Of a stretch of DNA of 12,140 nt, positions 1 through 7,993 are shown piece by piece. Source of the DNA: an uncultured Flavobacteriales bacterium (GTDB taxonomy: Bacteria > Bacteroidota > Bacteroidia > Flavobacteriales > Crocinitomicaceae). The position numbers were made by a program, and so were the translations under genes. The stretch lies in NCBI GenBank assembly GCA_946479125.1, contig CAMLET010000039.1, forward strand, positions 1 through 12,140. Direction: 5' to 3'. Below the pieces are notes generated by a model that saw only the letters and a program-made list of their open reading frames with translations, was not told the origin of the DNA and searched no databases. Position 1 is the first letter of the stretch. The number at the start of each line of letters is the position of its first letter.

Positions 1-687
1 TTATTCCTTATCCTTGATGCTCCTCCGCATAACAATCCTGAAATTCAGGCAAAGTTGCAACGTTTGATTGGTCAGGCTGCCGAAAAAGGAATTCGTATTG
101 TGCCGATTGGTGCAAGCGGAATCAACAAAAGCACTGAGTATTTGATGAGAACCCTTGCCTTGGGAACGAACGGAACCTATACGTTTTTGACAAATCACAG
201 CGGAATTGGTGGTTACCATATTGAGCCAACAACTGATAAGTACGATGTCGAAACCTTGAATGAATTGATCGTACGCGTGCTGAAAAGCTTTACTTACATG
301 CCCGATTGTGATCAGCAGTTACCAGATCTTGGTTTGGATATTCCAGATTCAATTGTGGAAGTCCCAGATTCAAATGCACTGGTAAATCATGACTCAATTC
401 CTGAAAGAGATTCGTTAGGAAATACAATTCCTGATCCGGTTCACATTACCTGGAGTTATTATCCAAATCCAACAAACGGAATTGTAAACATTGTTTCGGA
501 TGCGGATATCGAAGAATTGTACATTACGGATCTAGGTGGAAAAGTTCTTCAGATCATCGGCAAAATAGAGGCAAACAGAACAATACAGGTTGACTTAAGT
601 CAATACGCAACAGGAATTTACCTTATCCGCTATCCTCAGGGAGAGAAATGGATCAGCGGAAAGGTAATCCTCCAACGAACATCCTAA
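1..687 (+). CDS. Secreted VWA-domain protein with T9SS type A sorting domain (5' end missing)
   Basis: The reading frame is open at the left edge and ends with TAA at 685-687, so only the last 228 residues are seen. The first ~95 residues look like the second half of a von Willebrand factor A domain: a hydrophobic strand ending in LDAPPH, a helix, then GIRIVPIGASG, a pattern typical of bacterial VWA proteins. The metal-site DxSxS motif would lie upstream of the window. Next comes a Pro/Asp/Ser-rich linker with near-repeats DIPDS and EVPDS. The last ~75 residues begin YPNPTNGIVNI and run through DLSQYATGIYLIRY to a basic end, the hallmark of a T9SS type A C-terminal domain, which directs export across the outer membrane and surface attachment or release. 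The protein is therefore probably a surface or secreted binding/adhesion protein; its ligand cannot be read from the sequence. An internal TTG at 55 could be taken as a start, but the homologous frame continues upstream of it. Confidence 0.85.
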   Translation, partial: LFLILDAPPHNNPEIQAKLQRLIGQAAEKGIRIVPIGASGINKSTEYLMRTLALGTNGTYTFLTNHSGIGGYHIEPTTDKYDVETLNELIVRVLKSFTYMPDCDQQLPDLGLDIPDSIVEVPDSNALVNHDSIPERDSLGNTIPDPVHITWSYYPNPTNGIVNIVSDADIEELYITDLGGKVLQIIGKIEANRTIQVDLSQYATGIYLIRYPQGEKWISGKVILQRTS

Positions 688-705
688 TTCGTTGTTAGTT
701 TCTGT

Positions 706-729
706 AGGGGCGAAAAATCTTTCGCCCCT
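706..729. repeat. Perfect 10-bp inverted repeat, possible terminator or dispersed palindrome
   Basis: AGGGGCGAAA (706-715) is followed by the loop AATC and the exact reverse complement TTTCGCCCCT (720-729). It starts 18 bp after the stop codon of the VWA protein. The hairpin is strong and well placed to terminate that transcript, but no clean U-tract follows directly (GAGACTATTTT). From memory, near-identical GGGGCGAAAAAT-type hairpins recur in many Bacteroidota intergenic regions, so it may instead be a copy of a dispersed palindromic element. Confidence 0.7.
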
Positions 730-801
730 GAGACTATTTTATCAGGACAGGACAAAACTAGGACAATTCATAATTGATTCTTTTTTTTCAGACTACCTGC
801 A

Positions 802-809
802 TACATTTG
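802..809 (+). promoter_or_regulatory. Candidate -7 promoter element (TACATTTG) of the PNGase-like gene
   Basis: TACATTTG matches the Bacteroidota -7 consensus TAnnTTTG at every fixed position. A TTG at 774-776 could be the -33 element, although the 25-bp spacer is longer than usual. The element ends only 4 bp before the ATG at 814, so if it is real the transcript would be leaderless or nearly so. A chance match in AT-rich DNA is possible. Confidence 0.3.
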
Positions 810-813
810 AGAT

Positions 814-1947
814 ATGCGATTATCTCCTTTATTTCTATCGTTGTTTATCCTGTGTTTCGTTAACTCCAAAGCCGAAGCACAAACTTCAACAGTGATTATT
901 GATCATGCGGTTTATCATGATGGTTACGCCAAGTTGGTAAAAGATACTTTGCCCAATGGTTTGCTTCGACTTCGAAATGACCTGGTGACAACAAAACTTT
1001 CCAATGATCAGTTGTCTAAAGTTTACGATGATCTAACGCTTCGTGTTACAATTTCTGCACTTTGCGACAATTACGACAGAATTGGAAATGTAAATCTGGC
1101 TCTAGTCCCGAAAGGTAAAACAGCTTATCATGTCGATTCTGTTTCGAGAATTGAGATTGGACGTTTCATTACTCCGTTCATGAATAAGAACAAGGATCCT
1201 AAATCTGTTGAATACGTTTATCATGCTGATAACATTGCGAAATTGGTGAAAATACCTTCACTGCTTCAACAGTACGATTTTTGGCTAGAGTTGGAGGTTT
1301 TCGGAGTTCCATATGCTGCAAATAAACAGGTGGAAGGTTGTACTGGAAGAATCGATGTATTCGAAGGGAAAGTGGAATTCATCAGTCAGAAGGAGCTTAC
1401 GGTAGTTACTGAGAATAGCTTTTTTCAACCAATTGCATTTAAGTTTTTACTGAATAATTACGAGGAAAAACACTCTGATACATTGGGTAAAACCAGTAAA
1501 ACATTCAACTTCACTACGGATAAGAAAATTTCAAATGCGACGTTTTATCTGATTACATCAAATCATGGGGCAAATGACAACGGTGAAGAATATATTCGTC
1601 GCAACCACTTTATTTCTTTAGATGGAAAACAAGTTTTGACATACATTCCGGGAGGAAAATCATGCGAGCCGTATCGTGTTCACAACACACAGGGAAATGG
1701 AATTTACGGCAAAACACCTGAACCCGATAGCAGTTGGTTGAGCTGGAACAATTGGTGTCCGGGTGATACCATTTCAGTTCGTGAAATAGTTGTTGGTGAT
1801 CTTGACGCGGGTGAGCATACATTTACCATTTCAGTTCCTGATGCGCAATTCGCTGAGAAACAAGGATATTTCCCGGTTTCCGTTTATTTGCAAGGTGTAG
1901 CTGAAAAACCCAGGAAAAAAAGCAAGGTAAATAAAAAGACAACTTAG
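814..1947 (+). CDS. Secreted PNGase F-like peptide-N-glycosidase
   Basis: This 377-residue protein has a signal peptide (residues 1 to about 22, ending AEA before QTS) and two halves resembling the two jelly-roll domains of Flavobacterium PNGase F, which hydrolyses the bond between Asn and the first GlcNAc of N-glycans. Aligned by eye, CDNYDRIGNV (84-93) matches CDEWDRYANV of PNGase F, IEIGRFITPF (113-122) matches YEIGRFITPY, and NNWCPGD (312-318) matches AGWCPGM. The catalytic residues D60, E118 and E206 of PNGase F correspond to D88, E159 and E259, so activity is plausible. The C231-C252 disulfide is kept (C284, C315), but partners of the C51-C56 and C204-C208 bonds are missing. There is no T9SS tail; the C-terminus is short and lysine-rich, which suggests a periplasmic location or another export route. 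The start was chosen because the signal peptide begins there; no clear Shine-Dalgarno site precedes it. The family is secure; the substrate is inferred. Confidence 0.85.
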   Translation: MRLSPLFLSLFILCFVNSKAEAQTSTVIIDHAVYHDGYAKLVKDTLPNGLLRLRNDLVTTKLSNDQLSKVYDDLTLRVTISALCDNYDRIGNVNLALVPKGKTAYHVDSVSRIEIGRFITPFMNKNKDPKSVEYVYHADNIAKLVKIPSLLQQYDFWLELEVFGVPYAANKQVEGCTGRIDVFEGKVEFISQKELTVVTENSFFQPIAFKFLLNNYEEKHSDTLGKTSKTFNFTTDKKISNATFYLITSNHGANDNGEEYIRRNHFISLDGKQVLTYIPGGKSCEPYRVHNTQGNGIYGKTPEPDSSWLSWNNWCPGDTISVREIVVGDLDAGEHTFTISVPDAQFAEKQGYFPVSVYLQGVAEKPRKKSKVNKKTT

Positions 1948-1990
1948 TATTTCTCCAGGTTGTGTTCATTTGATTTATCTGTGAATTGTT

Positions 1991-2347
1991 TTACTGTTTA
2001 TCCAGATAAAAGACCTGATCACTTCCAACAACCTTCAATACCAATTGTTTTCCTTTCATCGATTGAACATATTTCATTGGGTCGGGATAACCTTTCATGT
2101 TAAAAATAATAGTGTCTTTGCTTGTTTCAAAAGATCCGGGCGTTGTAATACCACCACCACTTAACGCTAATTTTTTTCCGTCGAAAATATATTGCGTTCC
2201 CACATTTAAATCGGCCATCTGACCTTCTGCTTTCACAATTTTCCACGTTCCGTCAAGTCCACTGCCTTCTTTTCCAGTGTCTGCTCCACCTCCACAAGAG
2301 GTAACCAATCCTAACACAAGAATCGGCAGTATTAATAGTTTTCTCAT
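1991..2347 (-). CDS. Small lipoprotein, lipocalin-like, unknown function
   Basis: This 118-residue protein starts with a lipoprotein signal peptide: MRK, a hydrophobic stretch, and the lipobox V-T-S-C with the lipidated cysteine at residue 18. A Gly/Ser-rich spacer follows. The remainder has the short beta-strand pattern of lipocalin-like lipoproteins common in Bacteroidota: GTWKIVKAEG at about 33-42, then a strand with YIFDGKKLAL, then DTIIFNM, and a closing strand LVLKVVGSDQVFYLD. No catalytic motif is visible and the ligand is unknown. The gene converges on the PNGase-like gene with a 43-bp gap that has no obvious hairpin, and diverges from fumC across 79 bp. The reading frame and lipobox are clear; the lipocalin assignment is a fold-level guess. 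Confidence 0.8.
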   Translation of the reverse strand: MRKLLILPILVLGLVTSCGGGADTGKEGSGLDGTWKIVKAEGQMADLNVGTQYIFDGKKLALSGGGITTPGSFETSKDTIIFNMKGYPDPMKYVQSMKGKQLVLKVVGSDQVFYLDKQ

Positions 2348-2426
2348 AGTCGTAATTTTTCCTGAATGTAAGAAAATGAATCAAGTTCGATATACGATTA
2401 TGGTTCTTTTGCCGTAACTTAAAGCC

Positions 2427-3815
2427 ATGGAATTTAGAATCGAAAAAGACACGATGGGGGAAGTGAAAGTTCCTTCTAATGCGTATTGGGGAGCTCAAAC
2501 CGAGCGCAGCTTGGAGAATTTCAAGATTGCGCGCGAAACGAACAAAATGCCCATTGAAATTATTCGTGCTTTTGCCTATTTGAAGAAAGCAGCAGCAATT
2601 ACAAACCATGAAGCTGGAATTCTCAATGCTGAAAAGACGAACCTGATTGGTAAAGTGTCGGATGAAATTCTAAACGGTAAACTCGACGATCAATTTCCGC
2701 TTGTAGTTTGGCAAACCGGAAGTGGAACCCAAAGCAATATGAATGTGAACGAGGTAATTGCGAATCGTGCGCACGTGCTTTCTGGCGGAAGTTTGTCTGA
2801 TAAAGAAAAATTACTGCATCCGAACGATGATGTCAATAAATCCCAATCTTCGAACGATACTTTTCCAACCGCTATGCACATTGCGGCGTACAAAATGCTT
2901 GCTGAAGTTACTATTCCCGGAATTGAACTACTGCGCGACACTCTGGAAAAGAAAAGCAAGGAATTTGCGGATGTAGTGAAGATAGGAAGAACGCATTTCA
3001 TGGATGCAACGCCATTGACGCTCGGACAAGAAATGAGTGGTTATGTAAGTCAGTTGAATCATGGATTGAAAGCAATAAAAAATACGCTTGAACATTTAAG
3101 CGAATTGGCTTTGGGCGGAACAGCTGTTGGAACTGGAATCAATACGCCAGAAGGTTATTCTGTAAACGTGGCAAAACACATTGCAGATTTAACGGGCTTG
3201 CCTTTCGTTACTGCTGAGAATAAGTTTGAATCCTTAGCCGCACACGATGCGATTGTAGAAACGCATGGAGCTTTGAAAACGGTTGCCGTTAGTTTGATGA
3301 AGATTGCCAATGATATCCGAATGCTGAGTTCCGGACCGAGAAGTGGAATAGGTGAGATCTTCATTCCGGACAACGAACCTGGTTCTTCCATTATGCCCGG
3401 CAAAGTGAATCCTACTCAATGCGAGGCTTTAACTATGATTGCAGCACAAATTCTTGGAAACGATGTGGCCATAAACATTGGTGGTGCAAACGGACATTTT
3501 GAGCTCAACGTTTACAAACCAATGATGATCTATAATTTCCTTCATTCTGCGCGATTGATTGGCGAAGGTTGTGTTTCCTTCAATGACAAATGTGCGGTGG
3601 GAATTGAACCTCTGAGAGAAAATATCAAAAAACACGTGGACAACAGCTTGATGCTGGTAACAGCGTTGAATACCAAAATTGGTTATTACAAAGCAGCAGA
3701 AATTGCTCAAAAGGCCCATAAAGAAGGAACAACTTTGAAAGAAATGGCTGTGAAACTCGGATACGTTACTCCTGAAGAGTTTGACGAATGGGTGAAGCCG
3801 GAGGAGATGGTTTAA
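2427..3815 (+). CDS. fumC: Class II fumarate hydratase
   Basis: This complete 462-residue protein interconverts fumarate and L-malate in the TCA cycle in the cytoplasm, as an oxygen-stable, cofactor-free homotetramer. The N-terminus ([13 protein letters not shown], then YWGAQTERS) is typical of FumC. The motifs [26 protein letters not shown] and [16 protein letters not shown] are present, with H190 matching the catalytic His188 of E. coli FumC. The superfamily signature [11 protein letters not shown] begins at residue 319, and S320 matches the catalytic Ser318. The length agrees with the usual 460-470 residues. GxxxxIMPGKVN is shared with aspartase and argininosuccinate lyase, but the N-terminal region and the SSNDT/GRTH context fit fumarase best. 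It stands alone, diverging from the lipoprotein gene and converging with the barrel gene. A second, unrelated class I fumarase lies about 7 kb to the right. Confidence 0.96.
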   Translation: MEFRIEKDTMGEVKVPSNAYWGAQTERSLENFKIARETNKMPIEIIRAFAYLKKAAAITNHEAGILNAEKTNLIGKVSDEILNGKLDDQFPLVVWQTGSGTQSNMNVNEVIANRAHVLSGGSLSDKEKLLHPNDDVNKSQSSNDTFPTAMHIAAYKMLAEVTIPGIELLRDTLEKKSKEFADVVKIGRTHFMDATPLTLGQEMSGYVSQLNHGLKAIKNTLEHLSELALGGTAVGTGINTPEGYSVNVAKHIADLTGLPFVTAENKFESLAAHDAIVETHGALKTVAVSLMKIANDIRMLSSGPRSGIGEIFIPDNEPGSSIMPGKVNPTQCEALTMIAAQILGNDVAINIGGANGHFELNVYKPMMIYNFLHSARLIGEGCVSFNDKCAVGIEPLRENIKKHVDNSLMLVTALNTKIGYYKAAEIAQKAHKEGTTLKEMAVKLGYVTPEEFDEWVKPEEMV

Positions 3816-3817
3816 TG

Positions 3818-3917
3818 AATTGAAAATTAAAAATGTAAAATTGAAAAGAACTTGGAAATCAACTTAATAATTTAACACGTCACAGGCTCTTCCATTCTCA
3901 ATTTTCCATTTTCAATT
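3818..3917. repeat. Imperfect palindrome built of AATTGAAAAT units between convergent genes
   Basis: The 100-bp gap between fumC and the barrel gene is an imperfect inverted repeat. The left arm starts with AATTGAAAAT (3818-3827) and continues with a second AAAATTGAAAAG unit ending near 3848. The right arm (about 3894-3917), read on the other strand, is AATTGAAAATGG followed by AAAATTGAGAATGG. About 45 bp in between are not palindromic. The right arm overlaps the barrel gene's stop codon (3916-3918). It could serve as a shared terminator for both genes or be a copy of a dispersed palindromic repeat. Confidence 0.65.
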
Positions 3918-6789
3918 ATCTAGGTGGTCCATCAAATGGAGGGCGATCTCCTTCCTTCGGTCTTTCTTCTTTCGCTGGTGCTTTTCCGAAGTTTCTCAAA
4001 CTATATGTCAGTGTAAACATGAAATAGCGGTTCAGTACATTCGATTCCACGTCTTCGATATACGTCTCAGTGACGTTTCTCGTAATACTGTTGTTGTTGT
4101 TCAGAATGTCGAATACAGAAACACGCGCCTCCAATTGTTTGTTCTTCAAAAGCTTGTAACCAATTCCTCCGTTCCAAAGTGCAATGGTCTGATTGTAGCC
4201 TGAACTCAATCCGGCATACGAACTCATCGAATAATTGGAGTTGATGACCAATCGCTCTTTGATGATCCAGTTGAAACGTGCAGAAACGTTGTGAACCATG
4301 TAATTGCTGTTTCCGCTGCTTTGACGTGTATTGACAACGTCATTATAGTTGTATGCGTAATTCAATGTGAAATCTATCTTCTCACTGATGTTACTTGCAA
4401 TGGTCAATCCGGCGTTGGTGTTGGTGACTTGCGATTTATTGACTTCGTTATTGATTAAACCTGGTGTTTCAGAATATCCAGCACCCAAATTCATGTTCAC
4501 GTTAATCTTCAGTTTTGGAATCGGAATTCCGTAGGAAATAACTGAACGCGTATTCCATGTTCCATCCAAATTTACTGGTTTGCGGTATTGTGAACCTCTG
4601 CTCAAGGCAATGCCGTCTCCAACAACAGTGTCGTTTGCTGCAATTAGCGATGAATTGGTAATGTAATTCGAGTAAATTTCTCCGGATAACATCACATAGA
4701 AATTGCTTGATATTTTTGGATTAACGCTGTTGAATCGACCAAACATTCTATGATTGTACTGTTGTTGAAGATCCGGATTTCCAGATGTTAATGAAAGCGG
4801 ATTGGAGTTGTCAATTACGTTTTGAAGTTGATCTATCGTTGGATTTTTCGTCATGGTACGGTAATTCAACATCAACGATTTATTTTTTGAAAACTCGTAT
4901 TTATAGCGAAGATTCGGAAGGACATTGTTGAAGGTCAATTTCACGTTTCGTTCCAAAGGAAATTCCTGATCGTTCAATAAAACTGAATTTTGATAACTCA
5001 CACCAAACTGCAAACTTGTTTTCTCTTTCTCATAACGCAGGTTTGCACCTGTTTCGTTGTCCATTGTTTTATTGTCGAACACATTTGAAAGCGTGGTATC
5101 CATATCAGTATAGAGTCCTGAATTCAAATCGAGGTTATACGTTCGTTTGTCAGCATTGTTTATGGAGTAGGTTGGCGCATAATAGAATTCACCCGACCAA
5201 CTGTCATTGATAGGTTCTGTGTATGAAAAACGCGTCGACAATGAATAACCGTTTGTTGCGTTTTTCGCCGATTGATTGATGGAATTGGTTGAATCATTTT
5301 CCAATTCGTTGTAGTAGGTAGAAAGTGACTGCTGACCATTCGTTCCCCATTTATCTGTATAAGTTCCAGTAACGTTTAAGGAAAAAGTACGCTTCGGTTT
5401 TACAAAGCGGTGACGCCAAAGAATAGAATTACTTGCATTGATTCCGGTACTTTCATTAAATGTGGAATTGACAATTTGATTAATCAAAGCGTTGTCTGAA
5501 GTCTGAGTTAAGCCTGTTGTATTTTTGTCTCTGTCATTTCCCTGAACACTCACTTTTGGAGAAATCATCAAGGAATTCATACTGTCAATTGCAATATCGA
5601 ATTTGAAATTGAGTCGGTGATTGAAGTTGGTGGTAATTGCCGAATAGTTCTCATTGTAAAGTTGTTCTGTAGTATCGTTTAGAAAGTAAGTTCTGTTGAT
5701 CAATTGCGAATTGTCATTGGTTGAGCTATTGAAAAAGTAACTTCCGGTTACACGCGTTTTCGTTCCCCATTTGTCGCTGTAGTTGATTCCTAAGGAATGT
5801 GTTGTGCTTACACCGCTTGATTGTCCAACCAGAAAATTGCTGGATGCGTCACCACCGCCTGGTCCACGACCGCCACCTCGGTTAGAAGAAGATGAAGCAG
5901 AAGTTCCGGTAACACCCAAAATATCTTCGGTTGAGAAATTCTGTTGGTTAACATTATTGCTCATTCCGATAATGGAAATGCGTTTTTTGCCTTTGAAAAT
6001 ATTGACGTTTAAACCACCAAGATACAAATCGTTCGGAGTTCCGTATCCACCGTAAATTTTTCCAAACTGACCTTGATTTTTTCCTGCTTTGGTGACAATA
6101 TTCAGTGCTTTAGCTTCGTTTCCGTCAGAAATTCCGGTGAATTTTGCTTGTTCACTTGCCTGATCGTAAACCTGAATTTTAGAGACAATTTCTGCCGGTA
6201 AATTTTTGAGAGCTGCCGTAGCGTCATCACCGAAAAATTCTTCACCGTCAATTAGCACTTTTGTGACTTGTTCGCCTTGCGCCTTTACAACACCATTTTC
6301 CAATGTGATTCCAGGCATTTTAGTTACCAGATCTTCAACGGTAGCATCCGGATTTGTTTTAAAAGCTGCTGCGTTGTATTGTGTTGTATCGCCTTTTTGC
6401 TCAACCCGTGTTGCAACCTGATTGATCTCAACTTCGTTCAATGACTTCGCATCCGATTTTAGATCAATGTTTACTGTTTTATTTTCTCCAGTCATCTCAA
6501 TTCGTCTGATATAATCCGGATAACCAAAAGAAGTTGCTTTTAGAACGTAAGATCGTGGATTCAGACTATCAAAACTGTAAATTCCGCCGTCCAAAGAATT
6601 GGTATACTTCACAATCGAAGAATCAGTAGGATTCAACAAAAGAACTCGAATATCGAAAAGCAATTCCTTTGTTTGACCATCAGAAACAATTCCTGAAAGT
6701 TTACCTGTTTGAGAATACGAAACAGTTGAAATGAATAAACTTAAAAAAAGAAGAAGAGGGAATTTGAATGTCATTGTAAATGGAGTCAT
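3916..6789 (-). CDS. TonB-receptor-like outer-membrane beta-barrel protein
   Basis: This 957-residue protein has a signal peptide (residues 1-26, cleavage after YS before QTG). A carboxypeptidase-regulatory-like domain follows (about 29-111: KLSGIVSDGQTKELL through ATSFGYPDYIRRIEM). A TonB plug-like domain spans about 120-235, with VEDLVTKMPGI, KVLIDGEEFFGDDA and NLPAEIVSKIQVYDQAS. The remainder is a long series of alternating beta strands ending in YFMFTLTYSLRNFGK, as in the Bacteroidota outer-membrane beta-barrel family related to TonB-dependent receptors. Unlike standard receptors it ends in a polar, proline-rich tail (KEERPKEGDRPPFDGPPR). A Gly/Ser-rich insert at about 297-316 probably forms a loop. 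There is no SusD partner next to it, so I would not call it a polysaccharide-utilisation SusC. The substrate is unknown. A second in-frame ATG at codon 6 (6772-6774) would also leave a good signal peptide. The gene diverges from the LytS/LytTR operon, which may regulate it. Confidence 0.88.
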   Translation of the reverse strand: MTPFTMTFKFPLLLFLSLFISTVSYSQTGKLSGIVSDGQTKELLFDIRVLLLNPTDSSIVKYTNSLDGGIYSFDSLNPRSYVLKATSFGYPDYIRRIEMTGENKTVNIDLKSDAKSLNEVEINQVATRVEQKGDTTQYNAAAFKTNPDATVEDLVTKMPGITLENGVVKAQGEQVTKVLIDGEEFFGDDATAALKNLPAEIVSKIQVYDQASEQAKFTGISDGNEAKALNIVTKAGKNQGQFGKIYGGYGTPNDLYLGGLNVNIFKGKKRISIIGMSNNVNQQNFSTEDILGVTGTSASSSSNRGGGRGPGGGDASSNFLVGQSSGVSTTHSLGINYSDKWGTKTRVTGSYFFNSSTNDNSQLINRTYFLNDTTEQLYNENYSAITTNFNHRLNFKFDIAIDSMNSLMISPKVSVQGNDRDKNTTGLTQTSDNALINQIVNSTFNESTGINASNSILWRHRFVKPKRTFSLNVTGTYTDKWGTNGQQSLSTYYNELENDSTNSINQSAKNATNGYSLSTRFSYTEPINDSWSGEFYYAPTYSINNADKRTYNLDLNSGLYTDMDTTLSNVFDNKTMDNETGANLRYEKEKTSLQFGVSYQNSVLLNDQEFPLERNVKLTFNNVLPNLRYKYEFSKNKSLMLNYRTMTKNPTIDQLQNVIDNSNPLSLTSGNPDLQQQYNHRMFGRFNSVNPKISSNFYVMLSGEIYSNYITNSSLIAANDTVVGDGIALSRGSQYRKPVNLDGTWNTRSVISYGIPIPKLKINVNMNLGAGYSETPGLINNEVNKSQVTNTNAGLTIASNISEKIDFTLNYAYNYNDVVNTRQSSGNSNYMVHNVSARFNWIIKERLVINSNYSMSSYAGLSSGYNQTIALWNGGIGYKLLKNKQLEARVSVFDILNNNNSITRNVTETYIEDVESNVLNRYFMFTLTYSLRNFGKAPAKEERPKEGDRPPFDGPPR

Positions 6790-6803
6790 GCTCTTTCAGA
6801 TGA

Positions 6804-6811
6804 CAAAGGTT
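6804..6811 (-). promoter_or_regulatory. Candidate -7 promoter element of the barrel gene
   Basis: On the minus strand the bases read AACCTTTG, one mismatch from the Bacteroidota -7 consensus TAnnTTTG, and lie 14 bp upstream of the ATG at 6789. No convincing -33 TTTG is seen at the usual distance. AAAGAG, close to the ATG, is the only Shine-Dalgarno-like sequence. Confidence 0.25.
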
Positions 6812-6857
6812 TAGAAACGTTTAACCGAAAATATGAAATTAGGGTTTTTTGGGAAAG

Positions 6858-6976
6858 TTAAAACACATAGTCACATAGTCAACACATAGCACACCTAGTT
6901 TAAAAAATCAAATAACAAATAATGGATATTCAACCTATGTTTCTATGTGAACCAACTATGTTTTCTATGTGTTTAA
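6858..6976. repeat. Inverted array of CACATAG units in the divergent intergenic region
   Basis: The 203-bp gap between the barrel gene and the kinase gene contains three CACATAG words plus a variant CACCTAG on the left (6864-6898), spaced about 9-11 bp apart. On the right (6935-6971) are four reverse-complement words: CTATGTTT, CTATGTGA, CTATGTTT, CTATGTGT. The outer ends pair as TTAAAACACATAG (6858-6870) with CTATGTGTTTAA (6965-6976), differing by one extra A. An AT-rich, non-repeated stretch of about 35 bp lies in the centre. The design resembles the other intergenic palindromes in this window. A set of regulator-binding sites between divergent genes is the alternative reading. Confidence 0.75.
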
Positions 6977-6992
6977 AGAGTACTTTTAGACT

Positions 6993-7985
6993 ATGAAATT
7001 CTCCTACTTTAATTTCTGGGTTCGAAACATTGTTTTGTATCTGTTCTTTTGCTTGTTGGGCTTGACTACTGTTTTGTTGGACAAGAACAGCGATATCCAT
7101 AAAGAAGGGAAAGTTCTTGAGGTATTGCTTGAGGGTTTGCTAATCGTTTTTATAGCACATGCTCACGTTTTCGTTCACAATGTGATTCTTTACAAAAACT
7201 ACTTTGGTAAGAATAACCTGAAATACATTTTTGGAACGCTTGGACTGACTGTGGTGTATTTTTCCATCAATTATTTCACACCGTTTGGCGTTATTCAAAG
7301 TAAGAGTGTGGTGACCATGGGAATTTCCATTTTCATGTTGTATTTAATTGGTTTGGGATTCTATTACATTCACAAGAATATTTTGGAGCGAAACCTGCTT
7401 TTTCAAACGGAATTGATTGAGCGTGATGAAGAAATCCGACATTTGAAAGCACAGTTGAATCCGCACTTTTTGTTTAATGCACTGAATAATCTCTACGGAA
7501 CAGCTTTAACGGACCCTGCAGAAACCCCAGATAAGATTTTGGAACTATCCGAGCTTTTACGCTACCAGATTGAATCGTCTAAAAAGGAGAAGATCAAACT
7601 CAAGTACGAAATCGATTTTATCAAGAAGTATTTCAGTTATGAGCAGAATCGAAACATGAAGCTTAGAATTGATTTCGAAACCAATATTGTGTCGAACGAA
7701 GTCTACCTTCCGCCAATGTTATTTATGCCCTTTATTGAGAATGGTATCAAATTCAGTGCACATAACGACGAACCTTTTTTATCGCTAAGAATCGAGACGG
7801 ATAAGAAGAAGCTTACGTTTACGATGAAGAACAATTTCAACAACGATAAGCGAAAGTTTACAGGAACAAATACCGGAATTTCAAATACGAAGAAACGTTT
7901 GGAATTAATGTATCAGAACAAGCATCATTTCCTGATCACAGAAACGGATGAAATTTATTTGGTGGAATTGACGGTCAATTTATAA
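6993..7985 (+). CDS. LytS-family sensor histidine kinase
   Basis: This 330-residue membrane kinase has four predicted transmembrane segments (about 11-29, 44-67, 77-94 and 105-126), a short coiled helix (about 130-152), then the LytS/YehU-type His_kinase domain. The motif LKAQLNPHFLFNALNNL (151-167) places the phosphorylated histidine at H158. The ATPase part is minimal but recognisable: FIENGIKFSA (248-256 region) is the N-box with N250, and GTNTGISNTKKRLELMY (291-307) is the G-box. The family phosphorylates LytTR response regulators, and one starts 8 bp downstream, so the two form an operon and almost certainly a pair. No extracytoplasmic sensor domain is visible; the signal is probably sensed in or near the membrane. 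The ATG at 6993 starts the first membrane segment cleanly, without a clear Shine-Dalgarno site. The stimulus is unknown. Confidence 0.92.
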   Translation: MKFSYFNFWVRNIVLYLFFCLLGLTTVLLDKNSDIHKEGKVLEVLLEGLLIVFIAHAHVFVHNVILYKNYFGKNNLKYIFGTLGLTVVYFSINYFTPFGVIQSKSVVTMGISIFMLYLIGLGFYYIHKNILERNLLFQTELIERDEEIRHLKAQLNPHFLFNALNNLYGTALTDPAETPDKILELSELLRYQIESSKKEKIKLKYEIDFIKKYFSYEQNRNMKLRIDFETNIVSNEVYLPPMLFMPFIENGIKFSAHNDEPFLSLRIETDKKKLTFTMKNNFNNDKRKFTGTNTGISNTKKRLELMYQNKHHFLITETDEIYLVELTVNL

Positions 7986-7993
7986 CTTGAAGT

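Noticed and set aside
55..57. TTG as the start codon of the VWA protein
   Set aside because: The frame is open to the left edge and the upstream residues (LFLILDAPPH) belong to the VWA fold.
692..895. A 67-codon frame on the plus strand after the VWA gene
   Set aside because: It starts in the hairpin region and runs into the PNGase-like gene in another frame; no signal peptide, domain or ribosome binding site supports it.
2348..2426. A riboswitch or strong promoter in the gap before fumC
   Set aside because: The 79-bp divergent gap is too short for a known riboswitch, and only a weak TAnnTTTG-like match (TTCTTTTG at 2404-2411) without a -33 element is present.
3916..6789. Reading the barrel protein as a SusC-type glycan transporter
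   Set aside because: No SusD gene is adjacent, no carbohydrate-active operon surrounds it, and the proline-rich C-terminal tail fits the non-Sus barrel family better.
6858..6976. CACATAG array considered as a CRISPR
   Set aside because: The repeated words are only 7-8 bp, the spacing is about 8-11 bp, the second half is inverted, and there are no cas genes.
6790..6992. Classical LytTR binding sites (paired 9-bp direct repeats)
   Set aside because: I could not find a convincing pair of direct repeats of the known LytTR type; the visible repetition is inverted and resembles the other palindromic elements.
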